Below are positions 45,801-57,146 of a stretch of 64,000 nt of DNA, piece after piece. The DNA comes from Trifolium pratense. Lineage: Eukaryota > Streptophyta > Magnoliopsida > Fabales > Fabaceae. The DNA is taken from NCBI RefSeq assembly GCF_020283565.1, contig NC_060065.1, forward strand, positions 53,158,703-53,222,702. The letters are read 5' to 3'. Made by a program: the position numbers and the translations under genes. A model generated the notes under the pieces. The model did no database searches. It was given only the letters and a program-made list of their open reading frames with translations, and was not told the origin of the DNA. Position 1 is the first letter of the stretch, and every line of letters starts with the position of its first letter.

Positions 45801-48273
45801 TTAATGAAAACACGTGGTATAAATGTGTACTGGAACTTGACATTTTTATTTCTCCAACTATTCTGTTATGCGAGCTTACTATATGATATACCCTATGTGC
45901 CTGTTAATGAAACTTGTCTTATTGGTACAATTAAGGGGTGAGTTGCCAATTGCCATTAAAAAAAGGGTCTTGCTAACGAGTGCCCCCGGGGCACTCTTTA
46001 AGCATTCCATTTAAAGAAACTTTTTATTCAAAAAGTTAAACACTACAATTTCCAATGCGTTGACTTTACGCATTCCGATAAATTTTTATAAAAAACTTAC
46101 TATTTAAGGGCTTAAAGAGTGCCCCGGGGGCACTATTTAGCATTTGCCTTAAAAAAAAAGGGGGTGAGTTTACCATTTAACAAGAGACAACATATGAAAC
46201 CTCTCATACATATTTTTTTTAATTTAACTAACAGCATACAATTGAGTATGAAAGCAAGTCTGCCAAATTGATACCTCAAAATTTATTAAAATCAAAAATT
46301 CATACATAACTTGGGAGTTCCCGACAAAACAGCAAAAAAGAAATAAGATTTGTAAGGTAAACAATCAAGTAATAAAAATTCTGCCATGTAAATTCATTCA
46401 ATTGTGAACTTAGGAAGCAGCTATCACCTTAGCATTGGAAATTAACTGTCTCCTTAATTGGACATTAGCAATAAGACCAGAGTATGAGACTTCAAAAACA
46501 ACGCCACGCTGTGTATAAATGAGCCAAATGTTAATATTTAGCTCCTTAAAGAAAGTTTAAAGCCAAAATTGAACTCTCTAGAGCAAACCTGAATAGCCAT
46601 TTTAACCATAGCCTGCTTCAACCTAAATGGCAACTTAGCTGAAAAATCAATCGAAATTATATCTACCTGCAACAATAATAAGTAATTTTCAAAAGTTCAA
46701 TGTAAACAAACTCTTGATCATGAGTAAGTATCCAATCTAATGCCTAGTAAACACGAAGAACTAGTTAGGCCATATTTGGATAAATAAGTGTTTATCATAT
46801 AAGTTCTTATGTATAAGTTATTTCTATAACAAAAGATAAATAAAACAAAGTAAGATTGTTTCCAAATAAGCTTTAAGTTCTTTTCATAAGCTATCCTAGA
46901 GAGCTATCCTAGAGAGCTTATGGAAATAAGCTGAAAAACAACTTATGAACATCATAGGCTATCTAAAACCAACTCAAAAGTCAAAAGTACTTATGACTCA
47001 CAAAACAGTAAATAAGCTTAAACAATTCAATCCAAACAGGTTTTAAGTACCAATATACTTCTTCATAAGCTATCTAAAACCAACTCAAAAGTACTTATGA
47101 CTCACAAAACAGTAAATAAGCTTAAACAATTCGATCCAAGCAGGTTTTAAGTACCAAAATACTTCTCCAAAATCTAAATGTACTTGAAAATAGTCTTAAC
47201 AAAGATTAAAATATTGATCAAAGCATCAAATTAGTCCCTAACTAGGACACTCTCAAATAGGTATCTGACTTTATGAATATTTTTAAAAACATCACTGACT
47301 CTGTTAAATTTGTCAAGTTGGCCTCTATATTAAACCACTTACTATCAATTAAGTCTTTATATTTTACAACTTACTATCAATTTAGTCCTAAATTTATCCA
47401 CTTATTCTCAATTTAGTCATTAACATATTCTTTGAACAAGTAAAATTTAATAGAGTAAGGGATTTTTTGAAATATTCATAAAGTCAGGAACCTATTTGAG
47501 ATTGTCTTATAAAGTCGGAGACTGATTTGGTGATTTACTGATTTTACTCCTAAAATATTCTTCAAATTTGACTAATTTGCCTGAAATTAGAGATTTTTGA
47601 AAACTACATTGCATGTTTTTCTCACATAGACTAAAATTCTCAGTGTTTTCAAATAAGCTCTAAGTTGTTTTCATAAGCTATCCTAGAGAGCTTATGGAAT
47701 TATGGAAATAAGCTTAAAAGTAACTTATGAATAAGAGATTTTGAAAAACTACATTGCATCTTTTTCACTTCACAATACATAGACCAAAATTCTCAATATA
47801 TTTTCCTGAGGATAATAATGAATAAGAGATAAAATTGAACTAACCGCCATTCTCTCACAAGCAATATCAAACACAGTCTGATTTAAAGGTTTAACAGCTA
47901 CCAAATCATAAGTCTTCAAAATAGGGTTTCCAGCATTAAGAGCATTAGCCTGCAAATGATTCTCAACACAAACAGTGAGCCGCGTGTACTGACGAAACGG
48001 AGTTGATGACGGAACTCCGAGAAGCTCACGGTGGAGTTTCGCCGATGAAGAAAGAAACGGAACGACATTGAGGAGTGATGAGAGTGATAGAGGGGAGATT
48101 GAACAACGGTTGTTATCGGACATAATGCCTTTCATCGTGCGGTTGTAAGCGATTCCTGTATAACCTAATTCCATTGCTTTGACGGCTAGTTTAATTCGGT
48201 TGTTTTCGATTGTTGATTTTTCGGATTTTGTGGTGGTTTCTGGATAGGGTATGTTGAGGTCGAAGAAACCCAT
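42807..48273 (-). CDS. RPP30: RNase P protein subunit p30 (RPP30/GAF1-like), six exons
   Basis: Exons on the minus strand: 48273-47845, 46666-46589, 46508-46428, 44904-44750, 44654-43180 and 42928-42807. All are GT..AG and join in frame to about 779 residues. Residues 1 to about 265 form the RNase P p30 barrel: MGFFDLNIPYPE start, YDLVAVKPLNQ, VDIISIDFSAKLPFRLK, RGVVFEVSYSGL, then WTRGRDIVFSSAAPSVNELR. A long acidic, probably disordered extension follows, with an internal duplication (361-442 and 476-560). The last 40 residues are a basic tail (RLRVKRRTSPLLFPPLKRLL and KKKGKKVKRR). The protein works in nuclear/nucleolar RNase P/MRP, processing tRNA and rRNA precursors. The true start is the ATG at 48273. 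The very basic exon 6 is easily missed. Arabidopsis GAF1 also has an extension, but as I recall a shorter one. Confidence 0.92.
43718..44317 (-). repeat. Internal duplication within the RPP30 extension
   Basis: Two copies of about 83 codons, 44317-44072 and 43972-43718, share VNQS.PVPN..TEQP, PEQ..R, H.V.CDN.FE, GT.E.F.SN and SDV. Similarity is visible in the DNA too (GTTAGGTACAGGT, TTGACTGATTTACA). They are separated by about 100 bases. Confidence 0.85.
45091..45552. repeat. Tandem duplication (about 227-bp offset) in RPP30 intron 3
   Basis: 45091-45297 and 45318-45552 are close copies: AAATTTTTTGTGGT, AATAAACTGTCTACA, ACCAGTTGG, AGTAATATCTTTACCCAC, CTAATAGCTATAGCC. They differ by scattered substitutions and by a micro-insertion in the second copy. 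Confidence 0.9.
45462..45508 (+). mobile_element. Tail-only micro-insertion with 17-bp direct repeats
   Basis: ACAATCAACTATAGATA at 45462-45478 recurs at 45492-45508. Between them is GTGTTC and seven A. The sister copy of the tandem duplication (about 45230-45260) reads straight through without insert or repeat, so it shows the empty site. Confidence 0.85.
45963..46150. mobile_element. GTGCCCCCGGGGCAC MITE in RPP30 intron 3
   Basis: About 188 bp. The left arm TGCTAACGAGTGCCCCCGGG and the right arm are inverse complements for about 32 bp, and each also contains the palindrome GTGCCCCCGGGGCAC. The centre carries AATGCGTTGACTTTACGCAT. A diverged copy in the opposite orientation is at 50635-50810. 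Confidence 0.85.
46769..47165. mobile_element. MITE-like repeat with internal tandem duplication, RPP30 intron 1
   Basis: It starts GGCCATATTTGGATAAATAA. Inverted ends AATCCAAACAGG lie near 47030. It is full of CATAAGCTAT and AACTTATG. The segment CATAAGCTATCTAAAACCAA...CAGGTTTTAAGTACCAA occurs twice in tandem (about 46950-47060 and 47066-47160). A shorter relative is at 47650-47730. Confidence 0.6.
47220..47545. mobile_element. Foldback MITE in RPP30 intron 1
   Basis: Left CAAATTAGTCCCTAAC...CTCAAATAGGTATCTGAC...TTTATGAATATTT pairs with the right end over about 95 bases (complement of ATATTCATAAAGTCAGGAAC...GACTGATTTGG). The centre has 'caatttagtc' repeats. No coding capacity. Confidence 0.8.
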
Positions 48274-48711
48274 TGTTGCTGGCAATGGGATGAGTTTAAC
48301 GGCGTGGAAGTATGAATAGAAGTAGCGTTTTTTGAGGACAGTTGATAGCTTAATTGTAATCAGGTTTGTATGAGTTAGTAAAACAGCCGCCCTATGACGG
48401 CCGGAAAGGAGCGCCGGCGGCGGGGGCTGCGGTAGATGTTGGCAGGGGTGAAGAAGAAGATGGAGAGACCAACACTGAATGGTTTTCCTTATTTTATTTT
48501 GTTCTGTTTTTATTTACTCTCTCCCGACATAAGCAAAAAAAAAAAAAACACTTCAAATTTTGGTCAGCAAAATTTCACTATTTTTACACTAATTAATATT
48601 ACTATTTTTAATATACCCTTATTTAATTCTATTTTATTTTATGCATTTATTTCAAAATGGGTAACTTTTGTTTTGCATTAAATCAAGAAAATTAACTACA
48701 CTTAACTAAGG

Positions 48712-48923
48712 GCCTGTTTGGCCCAGCTTTTTTTTAGAGCTTATGGAAACAACTTATACAATATAAATTAGATTTTATGATATTTTATAAGTTCACACTA
48801 GTGAAAATTGTATTTTTATAAGGTATTTTATCATAAACTACCTTTAAAAACTTATAATAATATATAAAAATTACATAAGTTATTTGCATAAACTCTAAAA
48901 AAAACTGAGTCAAACGGATCCTA
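48712..48923. mobile_element. hAT-like MITE upstream of RPP30
   Basis: The ends GGGCCTGTTTGGCCCAGC and the complement of GGATCCGTTTGACTCAG match, with ACTTATA/TATAAGT-rich arms. It lies about 440 bp upstream of the RPP30 start. Just outside, at about 48970, is a lone Stowaway-like end (TCCGAAGGGAGTA). Confidence 0.6.
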
Positions 48924-50634
48924 AATTTTTTAAACACTGTGTAAACAGTTTTTTTTTGTTATATTTGTATCCGAAGGGAGTATTTAATTAAAGTCATTAA
49001 ATTTCAACCATTAAATTCATTCCTGCCACGTGCCTTCAATCTATTAAAAGAAAAGGAAAAAAAAAAAAACTTAAGAAAAGGAGCAAATCCAAAAAAGATG
49101 AAGAAGGAATAGTTGTTGTATTTTTTTAGTACTCAAATTGAGTATCTCTTCTTTTTTTACTTTTTACATGTTTTATTTTTTTTAGTTAAATATTAATTTT
49201 CACTTTTAATCGTAGCAATTCGGGTTTTAAAGAATTTTAAACGATTTTTTATGTTAATGCTAAAAAAATATTGTCATATTCGATTAAGACAAGTTATATC
49301 ATTAAATAATAAATCTCATTGTTGATTAATAATATAATTGAATTCTAAGAAATTCATCATGTGTTGATTGATTGACAAGTTGCAAAAAGATAAACATGAA
49401 GGAGATAAAAATTTACAAAAAATTGACGTCGTTGGGGAATGAATTGTGGATCCCTGTCAAATACTCCAAATGGAAAATATAGATTACAAATTAATACTAA
49501 CAACAACCAATTGAAGACATAAGAAATCTAACAAACAAACATTTTTATCTATCAAAACCATTTAAATAGAGTAAAACTTTGGTTTGGATTTAAAAAAGAT
49601 GGCACATCCCAAATCCTTAAAATCCTAACCTTAACTCTCCAAACCTCCCTTCTAGGTTGTAGTTCGAAAACAAATAAAATGAAGAATCCATTGGTGTAAT
49701 GGAATGTGCAAAATTCTTAATAACTAAAATACCAATTCAAGGGAGGCAAATGTGTGAATGACAAAATTGAACAAATAATGGGTATACATAGAAGACTTCA
49801 AAACTGAATGTTATGGATTAAATAAGCTAAATATGTTGATCTACAATGGAAATTAGGGAAAACAAGGTTAAAAACAACTAAAATTTTACAATTCAACAGC
49901 AAAACTATGCAAATTTGTCAATATAAACAACTCAAAATTGTGCTGAATAGTTAATTGTGACAACAATTTCTTAAAAAAGCAAAACAACAAACAGAAAATT
50001 TAGTACAACACATATAGAAAAGAGGATCAACATACCACAACACCACCCTTCCAAAACAGCAAAACAACAAATGATTAGAAACAAAATATAGCAATCCTAA
50101 CCCTAAAACGCCGCAAATCCTTTCCAGACATAACGTCACACAAATGATTGAACGTATCCACCATATTTTTTTAAATAAGGCGAAACAAATTGAAAAATTA
50201 TTAGGATGAAAGTGAACGTGAATGTGAATGATGAGCAAATAATATACATGTATATATAGCCGATTTAGTTGACTAGAGGTAAGAGGTAAACAAGGCAAAC
50301 ATGAAAAGGACAAGGAAAAATGGTAAATTTTGGCAGTGGAACACTATCTGCAAATGGCGTTGTTATTGTTCTCTGACAAAGTTGGAAGGAAACGAAAGTA
50401 AAAGAACGAAGCGTGTAAAAAATGAAATAAAGGACATTAGAAAGTTGACAGCGGTAAACAAAATTACAAAGCTAACACAAGTAAATCGAAAAACAATGAA
50501 GAAAAATTAAATAAAAAACCCTATAATTTAAAACCCTTTCAAAACCGCTATCTATGGCGGGCAAAGTGGGATGCTCGCTTGTAAAGATAATACTACAAAT
50601 AGTGTAGATAAATTAAATGAATATTAAAAAAGGT
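48924..50634. other. Non-coding interval
   Basis: AT-rich. The frames at 49951-50313 (minus) and 50301-50510 (plus) have skewed composition and no recognisable motif. Nothing supported. Confidence 0.4.
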
Positions 50635-50810
50635 AAATACTAACGAGTATCCGGACACTCTTTAAGACCTTAAATAATGTTTTTTATATAATTTTTATGG
50701 GAATGCGGAAAGTCAACGCATTGAAATTTTTAGTGTTTAATTTTTTGAATAAAAAATTTCTATAAATATAATGTTTAAAGAGGGTTCCAAGACACTCAGG
50801 AGCAGACCCA
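50635..50810. mobile_element. Second, diverged copy of the GCCCCGGGG-type MITE
   Basis: ACTAACGAGTATCCGGACAC at the left, and a centre GTCAACGCATTGAAATTTTT and TTTTTTGAATAAAAAA. The centre is the inverse complement of the centre at 45963-46150, so this is the same family in the other orientation. It lies directly upstream of the FAR1-like fragment. Confidence 0.65.
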
Positions 50811-50882
50811 TTAAAAAACAGCGCTGCTATATGCAGCGAAGGCTTTCTTCGTGAAATTCCACGATCTGACGTGGAGCCATAA

Positions 50883-51872
50883 ATTCAATATATTAAAAAA
50901 ATAAAAAAATTCAATGTTGAATTGCAAAGAGTTGATAAAGCTTGTTCTGCCTTTTATGAAGTGGCTTCTAGGGTGATAAATACTGAGCATGATTTTTTAA
51001 AAATGATGAATTTCATCAAGGACATAAAAGATGAGTTTACCTCTAAAGAAACATCCTCGAGCATTGCAGAAGATGGTTCAGATCAAAATCAAGTGACTAA
51101 AATTCTTGACCCTGTAAAGACTCGATGTAAAGGCCGTCCTCCTTCGAATAGGAAGTCTTCTAAAGCTGATCAAATTGTGAAGAAACTTGCAAAAAAGAGG
51201 ACAAAAAAAAACAGCCAAAAAAGTGCAAATATTCATGCTCAAAAAGAGGTAATTTTAAGATAAGTGTACTTCTAGAGTTATAATTTTGAATATGTCTAAG
51301 TTTCAATATTTTATAGAAGGACATGTGTGCATCTAGAGTACAAGAGAGTGTTCAAGTAATTGATAGAGTTGGCACACAAAAGAGCATTCAAGTAAGTGAA
51401 ATTCATTTATCTCAGCCTCAATTTTTGTTTTAACAATTGATGAAACATTACATACTAATTGTCTATGTTTGGTACATTTTATATATTTTTAGGGTGAACA
51501 AAGTAGTTTTGGGAGGAATGAACAAGGCGGTGTAAATAAATTAGCTCCCTTCAATCCAAACTCAATACTTATAAAGGAAGTAAATCAGGTGCAAGCATAA
51601 AATCTAGTGCTCTTTAGATTTCTAGAACATTTATATTGTGGGACCTAACAAGTATGTTTCATGTTATTTAGGTTCCATTTTATTCTCAAGTCATGAATCA
51701 TGGTGGTTCTTATTTTGAATTGTTGCAGGTACTATATCTTTGTAGCCACATATCTTTTTTTAATTGCCTATTTTGGTATAAAATCATCAATTCTGTCAAT
51801 GTGTTCTTTTTGTAGGCTCAATACCATGTGAATGATCCGTCATTGTCAAATAATCATACACACATGAAGTGA
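50883..51872 (+). pseudogene. C-terminal part of a FAR1-related gene, N-terminus missing
   Basis: Five exons, 50883-51248, 51317-51391, 51493-51588, 51672-51728 and 51816-51872, all join in phase 0 with good GT and AG sites. They give about 215 residues ending HTHMK and a stop. KTRCKGRPPSNRKSSKADQI is the conserved 'DP...KGRP' tail of plant FAR1/FHY3-related proteins, and the small late exons (VPFYSQVMNHGGSYFELLQ) fit that family. FAR1 DNA-binding, MULE-type and SWIM domains are absent: a stop lies at about 50880 and a MITE just beyond. There is no ATG at the front. Either a truncated pseudogene or a 3' gene piece with a distant upstream part. The reading frame itself is undamaged. Confidence 0.6.
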
Positions 51873-53840
51873 ATGATTGGTCATTTTGAAGAAACTCTGG
51901 CATTCAAGAATTGGAACCGTTCAGTTGCGGGTTTAAGCTTGACATGGGGTCTGCAAATTTTTTCTGCATAATTGTAGAACTTCTGGCGTAATCCTAGGTC
52001 TGATGCAGCTCTAGTCCAAATCGTGCCTTCTGGCGTGATCAATCTGTTGTTTCTGCTTGTTGTCTGCTGTTTGGCGTCAATTTGGCGTCTCAGTTGGTGT
52101 CCTTATGGCTTCATATGCTTTGTTTTAATCCTATCTTAGGCGTGATACTATTTTTCCCCATCCTCACTGTTTTAACATGTTCTGGTGTATCTTTGTATTT
52201 TGTTGGCATATCTTATGCCTATTTATTATTATACTGTAATTCTCTTAGCCTTTCATGCAAGAAAAACGGTGGAATTTGCTATGGTGTTATTTGGTTAAGT
52301 ATGTGAGCTCAAGTGTTGATAATACATACATGAGTTTGGCTTTAGTTATTCATGATGAAATCAGGAAAGAGTTATGCTTCACTTTACAAAGAAAGCTCAA
52401 ATGCTGATAATACATATACATGAGTTTGGCTTTAGTTCTTAAATTGCTAAGATTATATTGCACTTCATTATATATTCTTCATGACATATCAAAATATGTG
52501 TTGGTCATTCCAATAGTACTTAGCTTATGGATAAACAATAACACAATCATATAAGTTAATAAACATATATCTCATAACTCATTAAAACTAGTACTGTATT
52601 ACTTCCTCCTTCATATTTTGAAACAAAATGGAGTATGAAAAGAGCATCACTGTGATGAGTTTCATACATAATTCATAAACAAGTAGACATTTACATTCAC
52701 AAAATGATAGTACAAATAATACTATACCCACTAAACCCAAACACCTAAAAATGATAATCTAAGGCCTTAAAAATCACCAAAGACCACCCACCCATAAGAA
52801 CCAAGCAAAACAGACACTCATGACAGAGGTAGCTATCGAAGCAACCAGAGAAGGGCTTAGCTTGAGCAACAAACACACACATCATCTTCTTGCCACGGCT
52901 TTGATCTTTTGATTGACTTATTAGTTTTGAATATCATCATTGTGTTTCCATGTGAATGTATATCAAACTAGGTAGCAAAGTTTGGTATGACCTCTGAACT
53001 GAATTAAAGTAGTGAGTTTTTATCTTTTTATCGATGTAAAGGAGTGGTGGAAAAGATAACCCTTCAATGAATTTGTGGGTACCTAATTGGTGTTCACTTC
53101 CAGAGGTGAAAATGTAATGAAAGTAGGCTTATCTCCCACTTTGAAGCATTTCATCAAACAACTTATCTGTTAATTGCAAAATTTGAAACCAGTGAACATT
53201 CCATTAGCCAATCTAAAATGTATCCATCACAATATTTGTGCTCATGGAAGCCTGCAGATTTATCTGATTGTGTCATCGCTGGTGACAACGGCAACGATGG
53301 AAGCGGAAACCATGAATTCATCATCGGTGAAGAAGCAAAGTTGCGGTGCCGACTTATCACGTCAGCAAAACAACCGTAGAATAGACAACGGTGACAACGA
53401 CAAAGGAACGGCGGCGACAACGAAGATAGAAGAACGGCGACTAATATACCCACACGTCAGAGATGGGAGGAGAAAAAATAAACACAGTGGAGGCAAAGCA
53501 CAAATGGAATGAAGTTGCAGCAGCGGCAACCATATCTGAGGGAGGTGGTGAAACGGTTGTGGTTTGAATTGAAGGATCGGTTGTTACAGGGAAGGCTGGA
53601 CAGAGAAACCAAATATTCCAGTAATATCGTGACACGTGGTTCGTGAAAAGTTTCGCTATTTTTTTTCTCGCGAGAAGTAGCATTTTCCATTAAAAAATGC
53701 ATAAAAAAAACTAAAAAACACATGTTAATTTTTTTTAATTAGCGGCATCTGAAAACAAGAAAAAAAAAGAAATGAAATTTTCGCCGTAGCCGAACCCGCC
53801 AACCTCAAAATTCCTTTTCCCCCTTTCAAACATTTCACCC
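51873..53840. other. Non-coding interval (3' flank of FAR1-like piece)
   Basis: 51950-52110 repeats TGGCG-containing phrases (TTCTGGCGTAATC, TTCTGGCGTGATC, TTTGGCGTC, TTTGGCGTCTC). It could be 3'UTR. TACATGAGTTTGGCTTTAGTT recurs at 52325 and 52425. Frames at 53163-53723 overlap on both strands and are not supported. Confidence 0.4.
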
Positions 53841-53847
53841 AAAACAT

Positions 53848-53865
53848 CCACGTCATCGATCCACA
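53848..53865 (+). promoter_or_regulatory. Type I element of plant histone promoters
   Basis: CCACGTCATCGATCCACA closely matches the known hexamer plus octamer arrangement (CCACGTCANCGATCCGCG), which directs S-phase and meristem expression of plant histone genes. A CCGTCG motif (53889-53894) and a reversed octamer-like CACGGATC (53938-53945) follow. Confidence 0.8.
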
Positions 53866-54002
53866 TGAAGTCTCATATCCCATCTAAACCGTCGATAGAA
53901 ACAAATCCAACGTTCAAAACACCTCCTAACCTCATCACACGGATCAACTCACCCACCCATTGTGCTTTTTCAAAAATAAAGAAAAAACACATTATTACCA
54001 CC

Positions 54003-54009
54003 TATAAAA
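54003..54009 (+). promoter_or_regulatory. TATA box of the histone H4 gene
   Basis: CCTATAAAACCC, about 140 bp downstream of the Type I element. A leader follows with a likely 102-bp intron (54083-54184, AGAG|GTAAATC to TTTTGTAG). Confidence 0.8.
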
Positions 54010-54196
54010 CCCATTCACATAACCGTAACACATCACACATTTCTTCATCTCGTAGCTTAATCTCAATCTTCATCTCACAGAGGTAAATCCAAATCAAAAT
54101 CAATTTCTCAAATCGAATTTCATTTTCAAATTCTAATTTCAATTTTCCTGAATCTGAATCTAACTATTTCTTTCAATTTTGTAGAATTTTTGTTGA

Positions 54197-54526
<330 letters not shown>

Positions 54527-55079
54527 GGTTAGGGTTTGTGATTCTGTTGTTTTTTGTTGGAATTTGTGGTGTTTGGGTAGGGAAATGGAAAAGTCTTGCT
54601 GTCAAGAAAATTTGGCAAGAGTTTTAGTTTGGATTGTAGGTGGTGTTTTTAGGGTAAAGATTTAGGGGGTAATTATTTTATGTGTATTTTGGTGATAGGT
54701 AGCTTATGATTTCATGGTGAAACTGTTGTGTAACTAGTTGTTGCAATGAAGATGAATTTCTGTTTCAGATCTGTTTTTCACTCATTTTCAATTTAGTTTT
54801 CTTTTGTTAGTTATACCCTCCCTCTTTGGTTCAAATTTACACTTTAATGCATATATTTGAGATTTTATACTGATTTTAAGCATTAAGAGTTAAGTAATTG
54901 ATGTGTTTATGACATAATATTAGTGAAAAAGAATGGTTAACTGTTCGTGTTATCATTTATAAGCTATATTCATGGCCCCTGTGCAAGGATGACATGCACA
55001 AATCGAGAAATGGTCCAAATTTATAAGCTAAATTCATTTCGTTTTCATCACAATTTGGTGCTCATACACCACACCCTAT

Positions 55080-56240
55080 GGAACTTACCCTATTGTTAAA
55101 GACATGGCTGACTTGTGTGTTCTCCACTGTTTGGCAAATGTTTTTCTTGCCATCGGGGAAATTTGTCTATCTATGATGAACTACCTTCTCCCACTAACCA
55201 ATTGATCCTACTGAAGTAGCTGGGGTTACCCAATATTTTGTTGAATTTAGTACTGATAATGCTGGGAAACATTTCCTTAGAACAAAATGTAGCTGATCCC
55301 ACTTTAGTGGAATAAGATTTTGTTTTTGATGTCGAAATCCTATGTTTGGGTTCTTGTGGATGCAGATGTTTGAGTGATGGTGTTTTTAATTTGGGGATGG
55401 TTATCAAAGATCAAGGGGGTGGTTTGGTTCCTTCAGCTCGCGAAACAGAGGAAATTTGTGTTGATGCTACTCTTTCTGAAGAGTTGGCCGCGATGATATG
55501 GTGTCTTCAAAATTACTGAGCTTAATATATTGATGATAATTGTGCATGAACCAGAACCTGTGTTTTGTGGTCGGTCATTCACCTGTCCTTATGCACTGCA
55601 AAGACATCACGCAATAGCTGAGAGTGATTCATGAGCTGATCAATGAGGCTCGTAGTCCTTAGGAGTAGCTTAGAGTCTATGATCTTGAAAACCTGTGTTT
55701 TGCAGTCATTCACCCTGTCCTTAGGAAAGTTTAGAGTCTGGATGAGGAATGCTTTTCTGTTGTCTGCTGCTCAATCACCCTGTACTGTTTCTGGTTTGTT
55801 CTCTTCAATGAATGCGATGTTTGAAGCTCCAAAAAAGAGGAAGAGCACCATGAATGTACAAGAGTAATGCTGTCTATTGAAAGCGTCTGCGAGGTGGTGT
55901 GGAATTGAACATGGATGAGGATGAAATAGTCAGTGTCATATAAGTTATATTTCTGTTTGGTACAAACTTCAGATACAGATATAACATTTGCTGCCTACGA
56001 TGTATTTATATGTCGGGGGTATGTGCCATCTAGTAGTTAAAAAGAATGATAAATGTGTGTCAAATAGAAAAACTCATTTGGCTTTCTTCACAATTCAGCG
56101 CTCATGTACCACTATCCACGGACCTCATAGTGGTACATGAACACTGATCCTATTGCTAGAGACATGGCTTAGTTGTGTAGATTTCATTGTTTCTCAGATG
56201 TGATGGAAATCTAGGAAATTTGGCAATCTTGGATAAGTTT
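55080..56240 (+). pseudogene. Scrambled RNase H (RVT_3) remnants
   Basis: 55390-55505 encodes GMVIKDQGGGLVPSARET and TLSEELAAMIWCLQ, the front half of an RVT_3 domain. Tail-like pieces occur before it (about 55085, PIVKDMADLC) and after it (about 56150, PIARDMA then a stop and LC). Between them are repeated phrases such as TTCACCCTGTCCTTAGGA. Frames are broken. Confidence 0.45.
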
Positions 56241-56644
56241 TCCTATATAGTTACTCAAACTGAACAAGAATATTATTTTTTGATACACAAAGGAGTATGT
56301 GCCATATAGTACAGAAAAAGAATGAATTCTGCAATATAGGATAAGCTGTCTTCTAGCGTATAGTTCTGGTTCATACATACTAATTAAGTTTTGCGTGAGA
56401 TAAATTACTTTATTTCCTTAAACTAACATTATCTTTATAATACGTTAGTACATAAGCTGGAAGATAGATAGGACTCTCCTCAATGTCAATAATTCATTTC
56501 AAAGGACACCTTAGCATTGAATATCCATAATTAATTTTAAATGTCATTAGATTTATTTAAATAATTGATTATGTCACATCCCCTAATACTTGTTTAATAC
56601 ACACAATTAGACTATATTATTTCTCTCATGACTAAGATTTGAAC

Positions 56645-56653
56645 TATATAAAA
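56645..56653 (+). promoter_or_regulatory. TATA box of the unrecognised 137-residue gene
   Basis: TATATAAAA in AACTATATAAAAGCCTCAC, about 85 bp before the ATG at 56733. Spacing suits a short leader. Confidence 0.75.
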
Positions 56654-56732
56654 GCCTCACATTTTTCTCATATTCTCTGTGCCTCTCTTACACAGTAAAA
56701 CAGTGCAACCATTTAGTGTATTATGCTCTTCA

Positions 56733-57146
56733 ATGGCTTCTGTTACCATATACAACTGTGCCAATAACAAAAGTATTCCTGTTCGGCCAACCTTCGCGAA
56801 CCTCTACAAATGGCCAGAATCAGAAGTAGAATTTGTGAAGATTATGAACTCTAACAATTATCGCGACGGAGTTGAAGTTGATCATAGCCTTTCCTGCAGG
56901 CAAATATACTTGAGGAGCTACAAATTCTCAAGGAAGAAATTGAGTGGTACTGAGAAGACTATAAAATATTTCAACAGTGTCAAGAAGAGTGTGGTTTGTG
57001 CTAGCAATAGATTAAATTATAATATCAAGGAGGGTAATTGTATGCTTCTAGGGAGGGCTAAGTATGTAACTCATGCTGCTGTGTCAATCTTTCATAAGTT
57101 GATTTCTCGAACTCATAAGGGATATGTCGCTCGTCATGATTTCTAA
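56733..57146 (+). CDS. Unrecognised small basic protein
   Basis: 137 residues from the ATG at 56733 (MASVTIYNCANN). The frame is open further up, but there is no earlier in-frame ATG. I do not recognise the family. It has no signal peptide and no membrane segment. It is rich in Lys, Arg, Ser and Asn, with SCRQIYLRSYKFSRKKLSG and a C-terminal KLISRTHKGYVARHDF, and three scattered Cys after the start region. The strong TATA box, short leader and AATAAATG polyadenylation-like text (about 57308) make it look like a real, intronless, inducible-type gene. The text NLYKWPESEVEFVK appears structured. Confidence 0.65.
   Translation: MASVTIYNCANNKSIPVRPTFANLYKWPESEVEFVKIMNSNNYRDGVEVDHSLSCRQIYLRSYKFSRKKLSGTEKTIKYFNSVKKSVVCASNRLNYNIKEGNCMLLGRAKYVTHAAVSIFHKLISRTHKGYVARHDF

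Noticed and set aside
53163..53723. Overlapping frames of 80-112 residues on both strands
   Set aside because: No motif, mutually overlapping, and no promoter or splice context. Probably chance in a slightly GC-richer stretch.
54527..54540. GGTTAGGGTTAGGG after the H4 stop, considered as an interstitial telomere repeat
   Set aside because: Fewer than three units, and it partly overlaps the end of the coding sequence.
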